Shown: positions 35,851 to 47,407 of the stretch, one piece after another | Position numbering within the stretch: the stretch's first letter is position 1 | Layout: each line of letters opens with the position of its first letter | Origin: Siphonodentalium dalli | Lineage: Eukaryota; Mollusca; Scaphopoda; Gadilida; Siphonodentaliidae | DNA: 64,000 nucleotides | Reading direction: 5' to 3' | Assembly (NCBI GenBank): GCA_032622095.1 | Contig: CP136064.1 | Location: 176,036,247-176,100,246 of the forward strand | The notes under the pieces: model-generated | The model's database searches: none | What the model was told of the DNA's origin: nothing | Seen by the model: the letters and a program-made list of their open reading frames with translations, nothing else | Program-made: the position numbers and the translations under genes

Positions 35851-38800
35851 GTCTCGCGAGGAGAGAGACAGAATTATCAAAGTCAGATGTGGCAACAGCG
35901 AAGATATCATCTGTCCAATCAGAGATAGGCTGAAAAATACTGACCATGTTGACCAGAAAGTTCAACCACCAATCCTGCCAAAGGATTCTCATATCATAGA
36001 GATAAACGAGGACAAAAAAGAAAACTGCATGGACATTGCTATAAAAGGAGATAATATTGTTGATAACCATGGCAACAATGATGGCACAGCTATTGAAAAC
36101 AAATATGTTACAGATTCCAGATGTAATCAAGTTCCAACATGCCAGGTAGAATTAGCATTTCGAAATAATAAGCAGAGAAGTGATATGCACATCCACCATA
36201 GCAACTCCACCAACTGTTCATTGTGCCTATCTGCGACAGATGTTGCCAATAGTTTTTCTAAAGTTGTGTTATTGAACTCAGTATTCAAGCAGTGTTCTGA
36301 TATATTAACACGTAGTCCTGTTGTGAGTGTGAATAACATTCAGGAAAATAATTCATCATATCCTCATTCTAGCTTCATTAAAAGCAATTGCAGTCCAGAA
36401 AAATTACGTCATGATGTTACGGAATCTGGTGGTTCTTATGCTGAACGAAGATCTAATTATGTTCAAGAAAATTCAGAATTTTCAAGCAAACCTCAAGTGG
36501 AGTATTCAGTTACGAAGTGTGAAGGTGATAAACTAGTTGTTCGCAGAAAAAAGAAGACTGTGCGTGAACAGATCAGTTCTGTGGAGAATGGATCTAAGGG
36601 TCTTGTTGATCCAAAAGTGATGCTACTTTCAAAACCGTTACAAGATGCAGCCAATGCAAAGGTCTCTCCAAAACAATTGAAGAAAGAAAAACCTTCTGTG
36701 AAAATAGTTATAACCACATCAGTCGATAAACCTTCAACGGACGTGAATTCAAACAAGAAATATATGAACTTGTCTGCACCAAAGTTCATTTGTGAGTCTG
36801 CTGACCCGGAAGTGCACGCTTCAAGGAATAAAAATATTTTAACGATTTCTGAACTTGATAAAATTTTAGAGAACAATCGGAGACACATAAGTCCAAACAG
36901 AGATTCAAATGTAACATCGACAAATAGTGTTCATAGGACTTCTCTTGATAATAAGAATATAGACACTCCTATCAAAAAAGCTATTACCTGGAAAATACCA
37001 CCAAGTGACCCAGAATCAAATAAGCCAAAATCTCAAAGTGTTAATGTTGATGCAATCAGTCATGCGGGTTCAATGACTCCAATCGACAGTGAAAAAGTTA
37101 AACTTCTGCACCCGTATGAACAGCCAACACTTTATAGTGATAAGATGATCAAATTCAAATACGTCAGAAGGCCCGAAAATTCATGCAATGTTGATGATCA
37201 CACAGCTCTGGCTAGATCAGAAATTTGGGAAACGAAGATTTCTACGTCAAATAACACTCAAGACCAACATACAATGGGTGAGAAAAGAACCAGTTTACCG
37301 AAAGGTCAGCAGATATCGAGTACGCCATCTAATATTGTTAATATTAAGACAAGTTCGTCAACAATGATAGGGTGCTCTTTCCCGTCATCCTCAGATTCCA
37401 AAGACCTACACGATGGATGCAGCCAAGAGGAAGTCAACTCTCTGATTGACGCAATTGTTCAGAAGAAAAGTCCTGCAAAGGTCGGCTGTAGTCAAAAAGA
37501 AGTTCATGCCGTCATTGCAGCAATAGTACCAAAAACCAATGAACCAGTCAAGGAAGGCGCTGCTACATCTATGACATCAGAGGTGGACACAGTCGAGTGT
37601 ATAGAACATTTAAATGTTTGCCAAGATAAACCTGTTGATGAAAATTTGAATGCGGAACGGAGTGTTTTTGAGAAGAAACATAACACTTCCGAACAATCAG
37701 ATGATAAAATATCATCACCTTCATCAAGTACTTCAGCTGAAATTGACAGTTTGATTTCTCTTGATGCTTCAAGTGTGGATGAATCTACTGATAAACAATC
37801 TGTACCTAATCTGTGTTTGGTGCAGACACTAGATTCTGAAAATGATGAACAAACGGTTGATTCTGTTGAAACGATTGAATCACAGATGGTGTTAAATAAT
37901 CCCTCAGCGAAGCCTGATGTGCCTTCAATTATAAATATTTGTACTGATGTTCCTATAGAGGGCAATGCCAAAATACCTGTGGAGAATGGTGGTAAGTGTG
38001 GATCTACTGCCGTTACGACAAATTCGTCATTCGATAATATAACAAATGTTGTTAACGAGGTGCATGCAGGTAATGAACTTGCTACTAGTACAAAGGAAGT
38101 TGGTGGTCCTGAGATATTAGTGAAATCAGACAATTCTGTTGAAAAGTCATTACATTGTTCAAACAGTGATATTTCCTGTTCATCTGCTATAGAAGAATTG
38201 CACCAAGTATCTATGATGAAAGAAACACAGAAAGTTGGAGCAAAACTTTTCCATACACCGGTAGCTACTATCATGCCAACCATTGCTAGATCATCGGCCT
38301 CTCGAGTTGCAGTTGGGTCAAGGTCAAACCAGTATGCAAACAACTTGAACCTACTGCAGAAATATTTTAGTAGGAACAAGCTAGCAAATGTTTGTGGGAA
38401 AAATGCAGTATTGAAGCGATATGATGGAAAGCGAGAGAAAACGCTGCAAAACGAAGTTCCGGTTGCAGTGTCTGATCCTAATAACGTCAAGGACGGATTG
38501 TTCACAGAGAGTATGGTTTCTCAAGATTTTGTTGCTGATAACATTTTTGAGAGGCTAACTCCGAGTCCTTTAACCATTCAGTGTGGTGTTTCATCTACGT
38601 CGGTGTACACAGGTCCTAAAACATCAATAGTAGCAGTCACGGCAACAAGTAAATCACCAATAATGGAAATTTCAACAAAAGAATGTTTGGACAAAATAAA
38701 AGAAATATCAGTTCAGCACGAAGATGATGTCTTAAAAGTTCAAAATCCAGATCCATCTTTGGATCAAAAGCAAGATGTTGATTCGGGTGAATCGCCTGTT

Positions 38801-40462
38801 CATTCTGATTTTATGAACGTCATAAACAGTGGTGCCTTAAGTGAAGAGGTCAGCTATTCCACTGACTCTCACGGTGCTTTGAATTTATCAACAAAACTAT
38901 GGCCTGAAGAAAGTCCAGAATCACCACCGATTTCAGAAGAACCACTTTGCGTAATTTCTGCCATAGAGAGTGGAGCTGTACATTATTTCTCCGGCAGTGA
39001 TGAGGACAATGGGAGTACAAATTTGGTGATCGACACAAGAGGAGCCAGTGAGAACAATGACTCTGAATCTAATATATCACCAACCATGCCACCATTAGAA
39101 AGGATCACGGAAATCGAAAGCTTGAGTGATGCGGGACAAAGTTTCTCTGAAGCACCAACTCTTGAAGGAGAATTAGAAATTAGTTCTGAGCAACGAAATC
39201 AGGCAACTGAATTAGAAGCTTTAGTTTTCGAGAAGAAATTTGACGTTCAGAAAGAATCCAGTGACGCTGGTTGTGATAATGAATCTGAAATGGAAACCAA
39301 ATCTCAAAGTGAGACAGGTTCGGAGCTGGGATCGACTCCGATTTCTTACGATTACCAAGCAGCCATAAGTCTCGGACTTGTGAAATCAAACAGTACGAGC
39401 GGCGGCTACAAGAAAGTAAATGAGGTTAGCTGCAGTCTAACAAGGACTTATGATTTAGTGGCTAATACTTTTGGAACTAATGATGATGCCAGTATAAAAC
39501 TTGTAAAGTCGACTAACTCAAACCCACGGTTTTCACACATACAGGACTTATATCCAGCTGAGAGGCCGAATATTGTTGGTGCACTGCGATCGCGTCTCAG
39601 TTCGGATAATATCGGTGATTCTAATGGACAATCAATGCTGATGTCAACAGACTTTGAATCAGAGAACGTGTCTAAATTTGACTCTTCATCGGCCCTTGAC
39701 CTATCTTTAGAATGCAGAAAATCAGGTCATCGGAACGATGAGTCAGATGAAAGATCCAATGATTCCACCTTCACTGATGATCACTTATCATCGACACGGA
39801 AGTCAAAAGGCTTCTTTAGATTGGACAGTTTGATCACAAGTCTCAAAAAGAACATTGAAATATCTCGAAAAAGAGATTATTCAGTGTCTGCTTGCAATAA
39901 GAAATCTAAAAGGCGAAAACAAGCACTTATTGGCATGAAGAAAAAAAAGATATCATCAAAGTCATCAATCACTCTCAATGTCGATGATTGGGAGTCTGAC
40001 CCAATTGACGCTGATATGCTGCTGATGACGGATTATTCTGATCATGAACGTTGGTTCAGTGATGACGAGGAATCGGAAAAAGTTAATCTCGAAGAATTGA
40101 AAACGGATATTGATAAGAAAAGTGATGACTTAACAGATTTCAAACTGTCAGTAAAGTTTACTTCTGACGCTGGAGAAGCTGGTTCAAATGAGAAAAAAAT
40201 ACTGAAAACAAATTCCAAAAAGAAGAAACGAATGATGGAAGTGTCTGCAAAAATGTCTGAGTTAAAAAAGTCAAAAGTGAAGAATCCTAATCGAGGAAAG
40301 ATTGGGAAACATTCCAAAAAGAAACATCGGACATCAATTAAAGGGAGTTGTGGAGAATGTGCTGGACGTGGACGGAAGAAGTTGAAAAAATTACATGCTG
40401 GTTCAAGGAATAAGAATAATGGAAATAATAGTTCCTCCAATGACTCGCTCCTAGAAGGTTAG
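35851..40462 (+). CDS. Giant exon (1,536 codons) of the same SR/serine-rich protein
   Basis: The exon starts after TTGTTGCCAG at 35850, with a possible branch point (TGCTAAAC) about 35 bases upstream. Its first base completes the arginine codon begun at 26339, and the frame then stays open from 35852 to TAG at 40460-40462, giving 1,787 residues in all. The sequence is low in complexity, rich in Ser, Asn, Asp, Glu and Lys, with no membrane segment. Visible parts: a 23-residue imperfect tandem repeat (GCSQEEVNSLIDAIVQ then GCSQKEVHAVIAAIVP, residues 773-819); two motifs like CtBP ligands, ALNLSTK (1260) and ALDLSLE (1532); a basic stretch KKSKRRKQALIGMKKKK (1601), a likely nuclear signal; an acidic patch DDEESEK (about 1655); and a Lys-rich tail with CGEC. 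The layout recalls the long N-terminal exon of some histone methyltransferases such as ASH1L, but no AWS/SET or PHD domain is visible, so that is only a guess. AAG|GTTAGT at 40457 is a possible donor. Confidence 0.9.
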
Positions 40463-40580
40463 TTTATAATAATATAATCATATTGTTTTGGTATTTGAAT
40501 ATAAGAATTATATATTTGAAGCCCCGCAAGGCGTATGCTATGTCAATATCAAGCTATTGGAATTTCGCTGCTCAACTTAG

Positions 40581-40700
40581 AGGATATTACTTGGTTTGTT
40601 TGATATTAGGCCTGATATCAGCCCAAGGTAACCCCATATCAGCATGATACCGAAGGGCTGATATCAGGCTAATAATATCAAACTAATAAAGTAATATCCT
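40581..40700. repeat. Inverted repeat 119 bp past the giant exon
   Basis: AGGATATTACTT, TTGATATTAGGCCTGATATC and AGCCC are mirrored by GGGCTGATATCAGGCTAAT and AGTAATATCCT around a 30-base loop. Confidence 0.82.
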
Positions 40701-41194
40701 ATTTATTAATTAGATCGCCTTTAAATAACTGACAACTCTTTCAAATGAGTGGTGTCGCAAAAATGGATACCTACACATTATTTTATAGTAGTGAAGTAGA
40801 TTTTCGGCATGTTGCATATCCATTTTACTCGGATTGGAGATGTCGCCAATCGATATTACTCGGTTTAAGGGCGATAGCCTAGTTCAATAACGTTCTATTC
40901 TGGACAAAAATGTCATATCTAATTAATAATAACAAATAACGACTTCTTAGAATTATATTGTATCGGTAGAACACAACACTGGCATATATTCCCTAACTGT
41001 TACAATAATGTGTGTAAACAATGGCAGAACATGCGGAATCACTTCACTGGAGTGTTATTGATAATGAAAATAAGAACAAATTCCTTCTATGTTCCTTCTA
41101 TGTTCATCTTGATAATGGTTTAACACTTTCAGTGCCAAGTCCGATTTTTGTATCAACCCATATTTCCTTGATCATTTTTCAAATTTATTGATTA

Positions 41195-41259
41195 TAATAA
41201 TGTGATACATTGATGGAAAGAGCTCTTAGAGCTCTTTCCATCAATGTATCACATTATTA
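41195..41259. repeat. Perfect 31-bp hairpin
   Basis: TAATAATGTGATACATTGA..AAGAGCTC and its exact reverse complement with a 3-base TTA loop. Confidence 0.9.
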
Positions 41260-41263
41260 GGCC

Positions 41264-41380
41264 AATGTATTATCTTATGTACGCGAGACACCCTATGGTA
41301 GACTCATAATTTATATAAGAGAATGCATTGGCACAGGGTTTTCGCAAAATTTCAGGAAGTTCCAGTCATGGAAGGGTTAA
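41264..41380. mobile_element. TTAA piggyBac-like MITE, copy E (partial)
   Basis: One module, ACAGGGTTTTCGCAAAA, and the end GGAAGGGTTAA. The partner end may be TTAACACTTTCAGTGCC at 41118, with the perfect hairpin at 41195-41259 inside. Confidence 0.65.
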
Positions 41381-41923
41381 AGATTTCTTCCAGTTGTAGG
41401 AACATTTAAACACGTTCATTGCCGAAAACTAATGGGTAATTGCATCCTGTATGCCAACATGGGATTATATCTTTTGTGAATAGTAGTTGATAGTTTACGT
41501 ATGTAGGACCAATATCAGATGAAATGATGCTGAAACATGCCATAATGCTACGAGATAAGTAATAGTTGATAACTGGGATGGAATTTACCAGTGTTTCATC
41601 GCTGGTGCCGGCTAAGAATTATCATAACTTGTAGCTGGCATCAGTCATGAACACTGGTAAATACCGTCCCAGGTGCCGACTACCAGAACTCATTGCCAGG
41701 GAACGGAACTTGCGTTCATTCGTAAACAAACCACATGCATTTGTTTGTGCATACACTTGATATAGGGCTAGTTCGAGTTTCCAGCAGCACCTCTGGCACA
41801 CTATCTGAATTCTTCCAATGTCAGAATTTAAACAGTTATAAAGCCAGTGGAGTAAGTACAAGGTGTGTGTCAGAAATTAGCACACTCATAGAGGAGTGCT
41901 GATTTCTAACTATTCTCAACATA

Positions 41924-42051
41924 CAGTAATGCCCTAAATAATCGACTCCTTAACCACAGCAGAATTATGGGTAACTTTTCAGGACTTCATCAGAAAGCTC
42001 TCAGTTCTACTCACCAAAGGGTTAAGGAGTCGATTATTTTGAGCATTACTG
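41924..42051. mobile_element. Palindromic TA-MITE, copy 9 (128 bp)
   Basis: Both TA-flanked tips remain, but most of the centre of both arms is gone. Confidence 0.85.
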
Positions 42052-42556
42052 TAAGTGTTGTTATATTATTTATTCCTCACCTATTGATGTGAGGTGAGGC
42101 ACATGTATTCAATGGAATCCCACCCATTGAATACATATTATTACATATCTATCAACGTAATTCGCATGATCGCACGAGTTTCCAGGCGTGTGATAATTCT
42201 CAGAATCGCACTAGTGCAATCTGTCGACGGAACTATTTCATTCAGTGTTGTTAGACTGGTTCTCGCCGTTACTATTTTTACTTTTTCAATCACAACAATA
42301 AAGAAACAATAAGCGATCAATCGATGAGATGATTCATTCAAGTAGTTTCATTTCAAGAATATGTTTGTCGAGGCACAGAATTCAATTTCAAACACCTCAT
42401 TAAAGATGGGTCAAGGTCACTCGCGGATAGACGGGCTCCCTGTCTGATTGTTGCGTTAACCCTAAAATGCCGTTAAAACTCAATTAAATTCATATTTTCT
42501 GTACCGGAGATGTACGATTGTGAGTCAACTTACTATGATACGGAGATATGCAATAA

Positions 42557-42728
42557 AAATAGAACCGCATGAGTGTCTGGATTTTGACGAATTATCGCAC
42601 TCGATTTGTTGGCGGAACGCGTTACCTCTCGTGCGGGACTACGTCTCGCACTCGAGGCATCGCTCGCTCCGCCAACAAATCTTGTGCGATAATTTCGTCA
42701 AAATTCAGACACTCATGCGGTTCTATCT
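42557..42728. repeat. Inverted repeat, CpG-richer than its surroundings
   Basis: 42557-42619 (AATAGAACCGCATGAGTGTC, GACGAATTATCGCAC) is mirrored by 42669-42728 around a spacer of about 50 bases, with ACGCGTTACC, CGTGCGGGACTACG and CTCGAGG. Confidence 0.82.
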
Positions 42729-42771
42729 ATTTAATGTATGCCTCTAGTGGAATACAAGCCAGAAACTTTTT

Positions 42772-43620
42772 AGCTCACCTGAGACGAAGTCTCCGGTGGA
42801 GCTATAGTCATCACTACTTGTCCGTCCGTCCGTCCGTCCGTCAACAATTCTTTGAACATCTTCTCCTCTGATTCCATTGGACGGAATGGGTTCATATTTG
42901 GTGTGGATGTTCCCTAGGTGACTCCCATTCAGATTTGTTCAAATGAGGTAACTGGGTCAAATAGTTGCGAAGCCAGGGCCATAACTATTTCCCTCCATAG
43001 TATTTCTTAAAACAACTTCTTGTCTGGAACCATTGGTCCGATTTAGCTTATATTTGGTATGAAGGGTTCTTGAATGACTAGGGTTCCGATTTGTTCAAAT
43101 GAGGTCAATCGGTCAATTAGTTGAGAAACCAGGGCCATAACTCATAGTAATTCTTACAATGACTTCTTCTAAAAAATTATTTGGCCGATTTAGCTTATAT
43201 TTGGTACAGAGAGACCTTGGGTGACTGGGGTTCAGATTTGTTCAAATGGGGTCACTGGGTCAAATAGGGGCAGAGCTAAGGACATAACTTTAAAAACAAA
43301 AAATTTAATTTTTGCATTTTGACCTTTAAGTTTTGTTTAGGACGACACATCACAGCCTCATATTTCTTACCTAGATTTTTCTTAGCATGTTCTTCATCTG
43401 TATGGATTTTGGTATTGTTTATATAACCCCTTCCACTCTTGTTTTGATATAGAATTCATCCAAGACAGGATTACTCAAACATTTTTCATCTGATCAACAC
43501 CAAATTTGGTATATGAATTTTTGACACTTATATACAGATCAAGTTAAAATATGGGTTTGATCCGATATATTTTAACAGAGTTATGGCCCTTTATAATTCA
43601 CACCTCTTTGCTATGCACTA
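42772..43620 (+). repeat. Hairpin-headed dispersed repeat, type 1, longest copy
   Basis: Head 42772-42803 pairs AGCTCACCTGAGAC with GTCTCCGGTGGAGCT around GAA, then (GTCC)n, then about three degenerate units of TATATTTGGT..GTGACTGGGGTTCAGA..GTCAAATAG..CCATAACT, and a tail with ATCTGATCAACACC. No reading frame. Confidence 0.8.
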
Positions 43621-43829
43621 TTAATTTTTAAGAGAACACTGAAGCCTGTATTATTGAAAAAGCCAATTTATCATAGTGTGGTTACCTGATACACTTGCTG
43701 AAGACTGCTTGCTTCAGACCAGTTTACCATCTGGCATTACAAGACATGACATTAGCTAAACAACTATTCTACCAGAGTCTACAAGAATAAATAGGAATAG
43801 TCCATTGTTCATTTCTCCAAGCCTGGACA

Positions 43830-43960
43830 TAGTGTGTCTGACATTTGCAGAATGAAGTCCCCAGATGGTGAATTTAGTGTTGCTACCCCATACAGCAGGC
43901 TAGCATCACCAAATACACCCTCAATTACCTTATTCTGCTTAGGCCTCATCTTCTGGGACA
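43830..43960. repeat. AATGAGGTCCCCAGAGGG foldback, copy 2
   Basis: TTTGCAGAATGAAGTCCCCAG and GGTGAATTTAGTGTTGCTA are mirrored by CTAGCATCACCAAATACACC and CCTTATTCTGC. Confidence 0.65.
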
Positions 43961-44349
43961 ATTTGTTTTTAAAACATGTTTTAAAATTTGAAAAAAGTGA
44001 CACCATTATAACATCTGCAGAGTTATGAAACTTTACTCTTTAATGACATTATGGAAACATTCCACCCTCCCCACCCACCCCCTCCCACATGGCCCAGACC
44101 CAACCCTGCCATCAACCAACATCCCTTCCAAGCCATATCACCTCTCAATTTAATATCTCTTCTCACCACAGAGGCATATATATCTGTAAAGGCACAGGTC
44201 ATTAATTATATAAACTAGCCAGATGACATGTATTATTCTAATCTAAACATATCTGTAGCAATTTAACAACAAACTGGTGCTCCCTGGTTAGGTGATGACT
44301 GACATTCAATGATACTGTGAATGGCTTTGATTTCTTCAAGTCTGGAAAT

Positions 44350-44480
44350 AGTGTGTCTGACATTTACATAGTGAGGTCCCCAGATGGTGAATTTAGTGTT
44401 GCTACCCCATACAGCATGCTAGCATCACCAAATACACCCGACAGGGACCTATTAAATTCTGCTTAGTCCTCATCTTCTGG
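44350..44480. repeat. AATGAGGTCCCCAGAGGG foldback, copy 3
   Basis: GTGAGGTCCCCAGATGGTG ... CTAGCATCACCAAATACACC, close to copy 2 but with changed tips. Confidence 0.6.
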
Positions 44481-44519
44481 GAAGTATCCTAAGTATCAAA
44501 TTGACAGTTTGATTTAGTC

Positions 44520-44775
44520 ACTTTTTCCACCTGTTCAGTTTCAATGTCCCCCTAATTTGCAGAAGATAAAATGCATAATTGAGGTGCTCAATGGGTGTGT
44601 ATCACCAACTTCAACTGTAGGACTTCAATCTGTTCCTTGGTTTTATTGGCCATTGAGGCCTAATCAGGTTGAGGATGAATTTGGTGATGCTAGCCTGCCT
44701 TACAGAATATTGTCATTAAATCCACATTTTTGGGACCTAATTCTGCAAATGTCAGACATACTAAATTCAGGTTTC
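44520..44775. repeat. AATGAGGTCCCCAGAGGG foldback, copy 4 (two modules)
   Basis: TGAGGTGCTCAATGGGTGTG module then GGATGAATTTGGTGATGCTA..GGGACCTAATTCTGC. Confidence 0.6.
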
Positions 44776-44829
44776 AAAGAGAAATGGGGGGGGGGTATAT
44801 ATTGGATTAAATTTGTCTTCTATCTGTCA

Positions 44830-45150
44830 GGCTTCCATCCGTCTGCCTGTTGAGATGTCTATCCATCCATCTATCAACAATTGATTTCTTCTCCATATTA
44901 AAGACGGAATGTGTTTATATAGTTCAGTGTGCATGTTCCCTAGGTGTCTCGCAATCAGATTTGTTCAATTAAGTTCATCACATCAAATACATGTAGGTGC
45001 CAAGCCAGGGCCATAACTCTTTCCCTCCATAGTAAGTCTTAAAACAGTTTTTTCTCAAGAACCATTAGGCCTATATAGCTTATATTTGGTATGGAGGGGC
45101 CTTGGGTGACTGGGGTTCAGATTTGTTCATGGGGTCATTTTTAGGAAATG
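44830..45150 (+). repeat. Hairpin-headed repeat body, head lost
   Basis: CCATCCATCTATCAACAATT followed by type 1 body units (TTATATTTGGTATGG, GTGACTGGGGTTCAG). Cut at 45148 by a GGTCCCCAG foldback. Confidence 0.65.
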
Positions 45151-45240
45151 AGGTCCCCAGAGGGTGAATTCGGTGATGTTAGTCCACCTTGCGGAATTTT
45201 GTCATTAAATTCACCTGCAAAGGTCAGACACTAAATACAG
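45148..45240. repeat. AATGAGGTCCCCAGAGGG foldback, copy 5
   Basis: AAATGAGGTCCCCAGAGGG and GAATTCGGTGATGTTAG, with a shortened opposite arm; inserted in a type 1 repeat body. Confidence 0.6.
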
Positions 45241-46226
45241 ACTCAGCTGTTCCAATATTAGTTTCTTAACCAGCACTTATCCAGGTGAAATCATACCCTG
45301 ATTTTTCAAAGAAAATTGGGGGGTATATTGATATTACTAGATGAATGGATCTCATAGATGAGGATTCACATTTGTTCTAATAGGGGCAGAGATAAGAGAT
45401 TTAACTCTCCTCTATGCTGTTTGGTACTGGTATAATAATATTTATTTCTAGACAGCCTGGGTGGGGGCAATGGGGAGGTAGTGTAGAGGGGTGGAGATTT
45501 GACCCCCTATTTTGATCAAAAGTTAAAAATTTCATGCCCGATACTAAATTAGTTGTAGATTAGATGTTCACACCAAAAATAAGTTAGAACTGTTCTCGTA
45601 GTTTGGTTTGATTTTCTAACATGTATGTTTTTAAACCATCAGTCCATATGTTTCTACTTCAGGTTAAACTGTTAGACCGAATTGGCCACATATTTGAACT
45701 TTATGGGGGTGTCAGGTTGGTAATTATCAAACGTTTGAAAGCTTGAAGTACAGCTGGTACCAGTCATAAAATTCAACCTAAGAGGAATGTACAAAGTGAT
45801 TTTTGTGAACTTAGTACTGTGGTATGGTTGTCCTCTTTAATAAAAAGGTAAGAGGTTGGAAATTTGTCAGTGATGTGCAATTAGAAATTTCAAGGCGAAG
45901 AGCCCTGCTCATTTGAGAACATCCAGCTATGTCCATGTTTAGAACTTAAGTGATTCTGTCAAGTACTGACTCTTGTAGTCTTCAGAGTCCCTGTCTTCTC
46001 AGTCCTTACAGTCTGGTGAGCGACCCACAGTCATTGACTGTCTTGTTAAGAAATTGATTTTTATTCACATGAATCCACTTCAAAGTCCTTGGGTCCCTTA
46101 AAATTGGATGCCAAATTGAAAATTGAAAATTGAAAATTCCCACAATTAGTGGTTACGTGGTAGACTATGCTATCCAATAGACATCAATTTCAAAGTCACG
46201 ATTGACACATTTCCTCATGAATTTCA
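45241..46226. other. No feature identified
   Basis: AT-rich. CTTGTAGTCTTCAGAGTCCC..GGTGAGCGACCC (45973-46040) recurs inverted in sense of neighbours at 62060-62120, so it is part of an unnamed repeat. Confidence 0.45.
46058..46099. mobile_element. TTAA(AGGGACTCAAGG) element, terminal fragment
   Basis: ATCCACTTCAAAGTCCTTGG and GTCCCTTAAA match one end of the family. Confidence 0.5.
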
Positions 46227-46341
46227 GTGAAATGCGATCCAACAGTCTATACTAAATATTGTGGACTGGTAACATATTTATTTTATGCGATCCAACAGCC
46301 TATACTAAATATCGTGGACTGGTAAAATATTTATTTATTTT
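46227..46341. repeat. Direct duplication, unit about 59 bp
   Basis: GCGATCCAACAGTCTATACT and GCGATCCAACAGCCTATACT start two successive units (46227, 46286). Confidence 0.85.
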
Positions 46342-46954
46342 ATGTCTCTTAGTTGCAGTGCGTATTTACAATGATCAAATCTTTTTTATTTATCAGTTGT
46401 TTTTTTTCCGAATTTTAATCCCTTTTACTGTTCAAGGTATGGGAGCTTGAAAAATTTAATTATAGGCAGTCAAAACCAGCACATGTAGTTTGACATTTCC
46501 AGACAAAGAGTGTTACTCTTGGTTGGTTTCTTTGCTAATAGATTCAATATTTTGTCTAAAATAGCATTGGTCACAATGGTGAGGCCGATTTATTTACCAT
46601 GGAGAGTTGCATTAGAACATACCGTATATTGCATTTTGCTGTGATGAGCATGTATAAAAGAAGAAAACTTCTAACTGATAAGGATTGACTGAATGCATAA
46701 ACCCTGTAGATCATGCCACAAATCTCTATTCTGGCTGTGCAGCTATGCCCATAGAGATCATATTCCACAAGTTCACAACGTGGGAACTATTTTGATGCTC
46801 CAGCTGACAGGAAAGTTTATAATAATGCAGGTTATTTAAGTAATGGACATTCCCAGAATTGGATGGTGTTCAAAGAAATCAGTGAAATCAGTATTGCCAG
46901 AAAACCTTACCTGCAATGGCGATATTTAGAGGTATGGGATAACAGCAACATTCT

Positions 46955-47407
46955 TTAAAGGCCCACTTAATTTTCTAGTCACTGATTTTTTTTTATAGTG
47001 CCTTGAAATACGGTTTTAATAACAATCTATGACATAAAATATGATTAAAATACTATAATTCATCACCTTTTGGAACAACTGTGTCTCAGAAAGTGCCCAT
47101 AGAGTGATAGAAAATAGCTGAAATCATAGAAACATTTCCCCTGTCTCGCTCCCAGAATGCAACATAAGTCAAACTAAGATAAAGTTATTTCCTTTCCATT
47201 GAAAATAATAGACTTTGCAATACAATCCAGATGAAACTTAAGTGCTGAGAACGCACTGGTACCTCAACAAAAACAATATGTTCACAGCTATTACGCTGGA
47301 TAAGTTGATAATACAATGTTTTGGATCTTCCTCTTTCTCTATGGCATATATTTTATATAATGTGATATGGATGTTCGGAATCGGAAATTATTAAAGTGGG
47401 CCTTTAA
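46955..47407. mobile_element. TTAA(AGGCCCACTT) element (453 bp)
   Basis: Ends TTAAAGGCCCACTTAATTTTC and AAATTATTAAAGTGGGCC then TTTAA. No reading frame. The interior is unlike the two other TTAAAGG families. Confidence 0.72.

Noticed and set aside
36029-36031. ATG at 36029 as the start of a separate 1,477-residue protein
   Set aside because: The frame is open for 59 codons upstream to an acceptor at 35850 and joins in phase with the first exon.
40327-40380. CGEC near the C-terminus as the start of a CXXC zinc finger
   Set aside because: Only two of the eight expected cysteines are present and no CXXC spacing follows.
36127-40440. Several minus-strand open frames of 70-330 codons opposite the giant exon
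   Set aside because: They lie in the mirror frame of a real, serine-rich coding exon, which is stop-poor on the other strand. No splice or start evidence.
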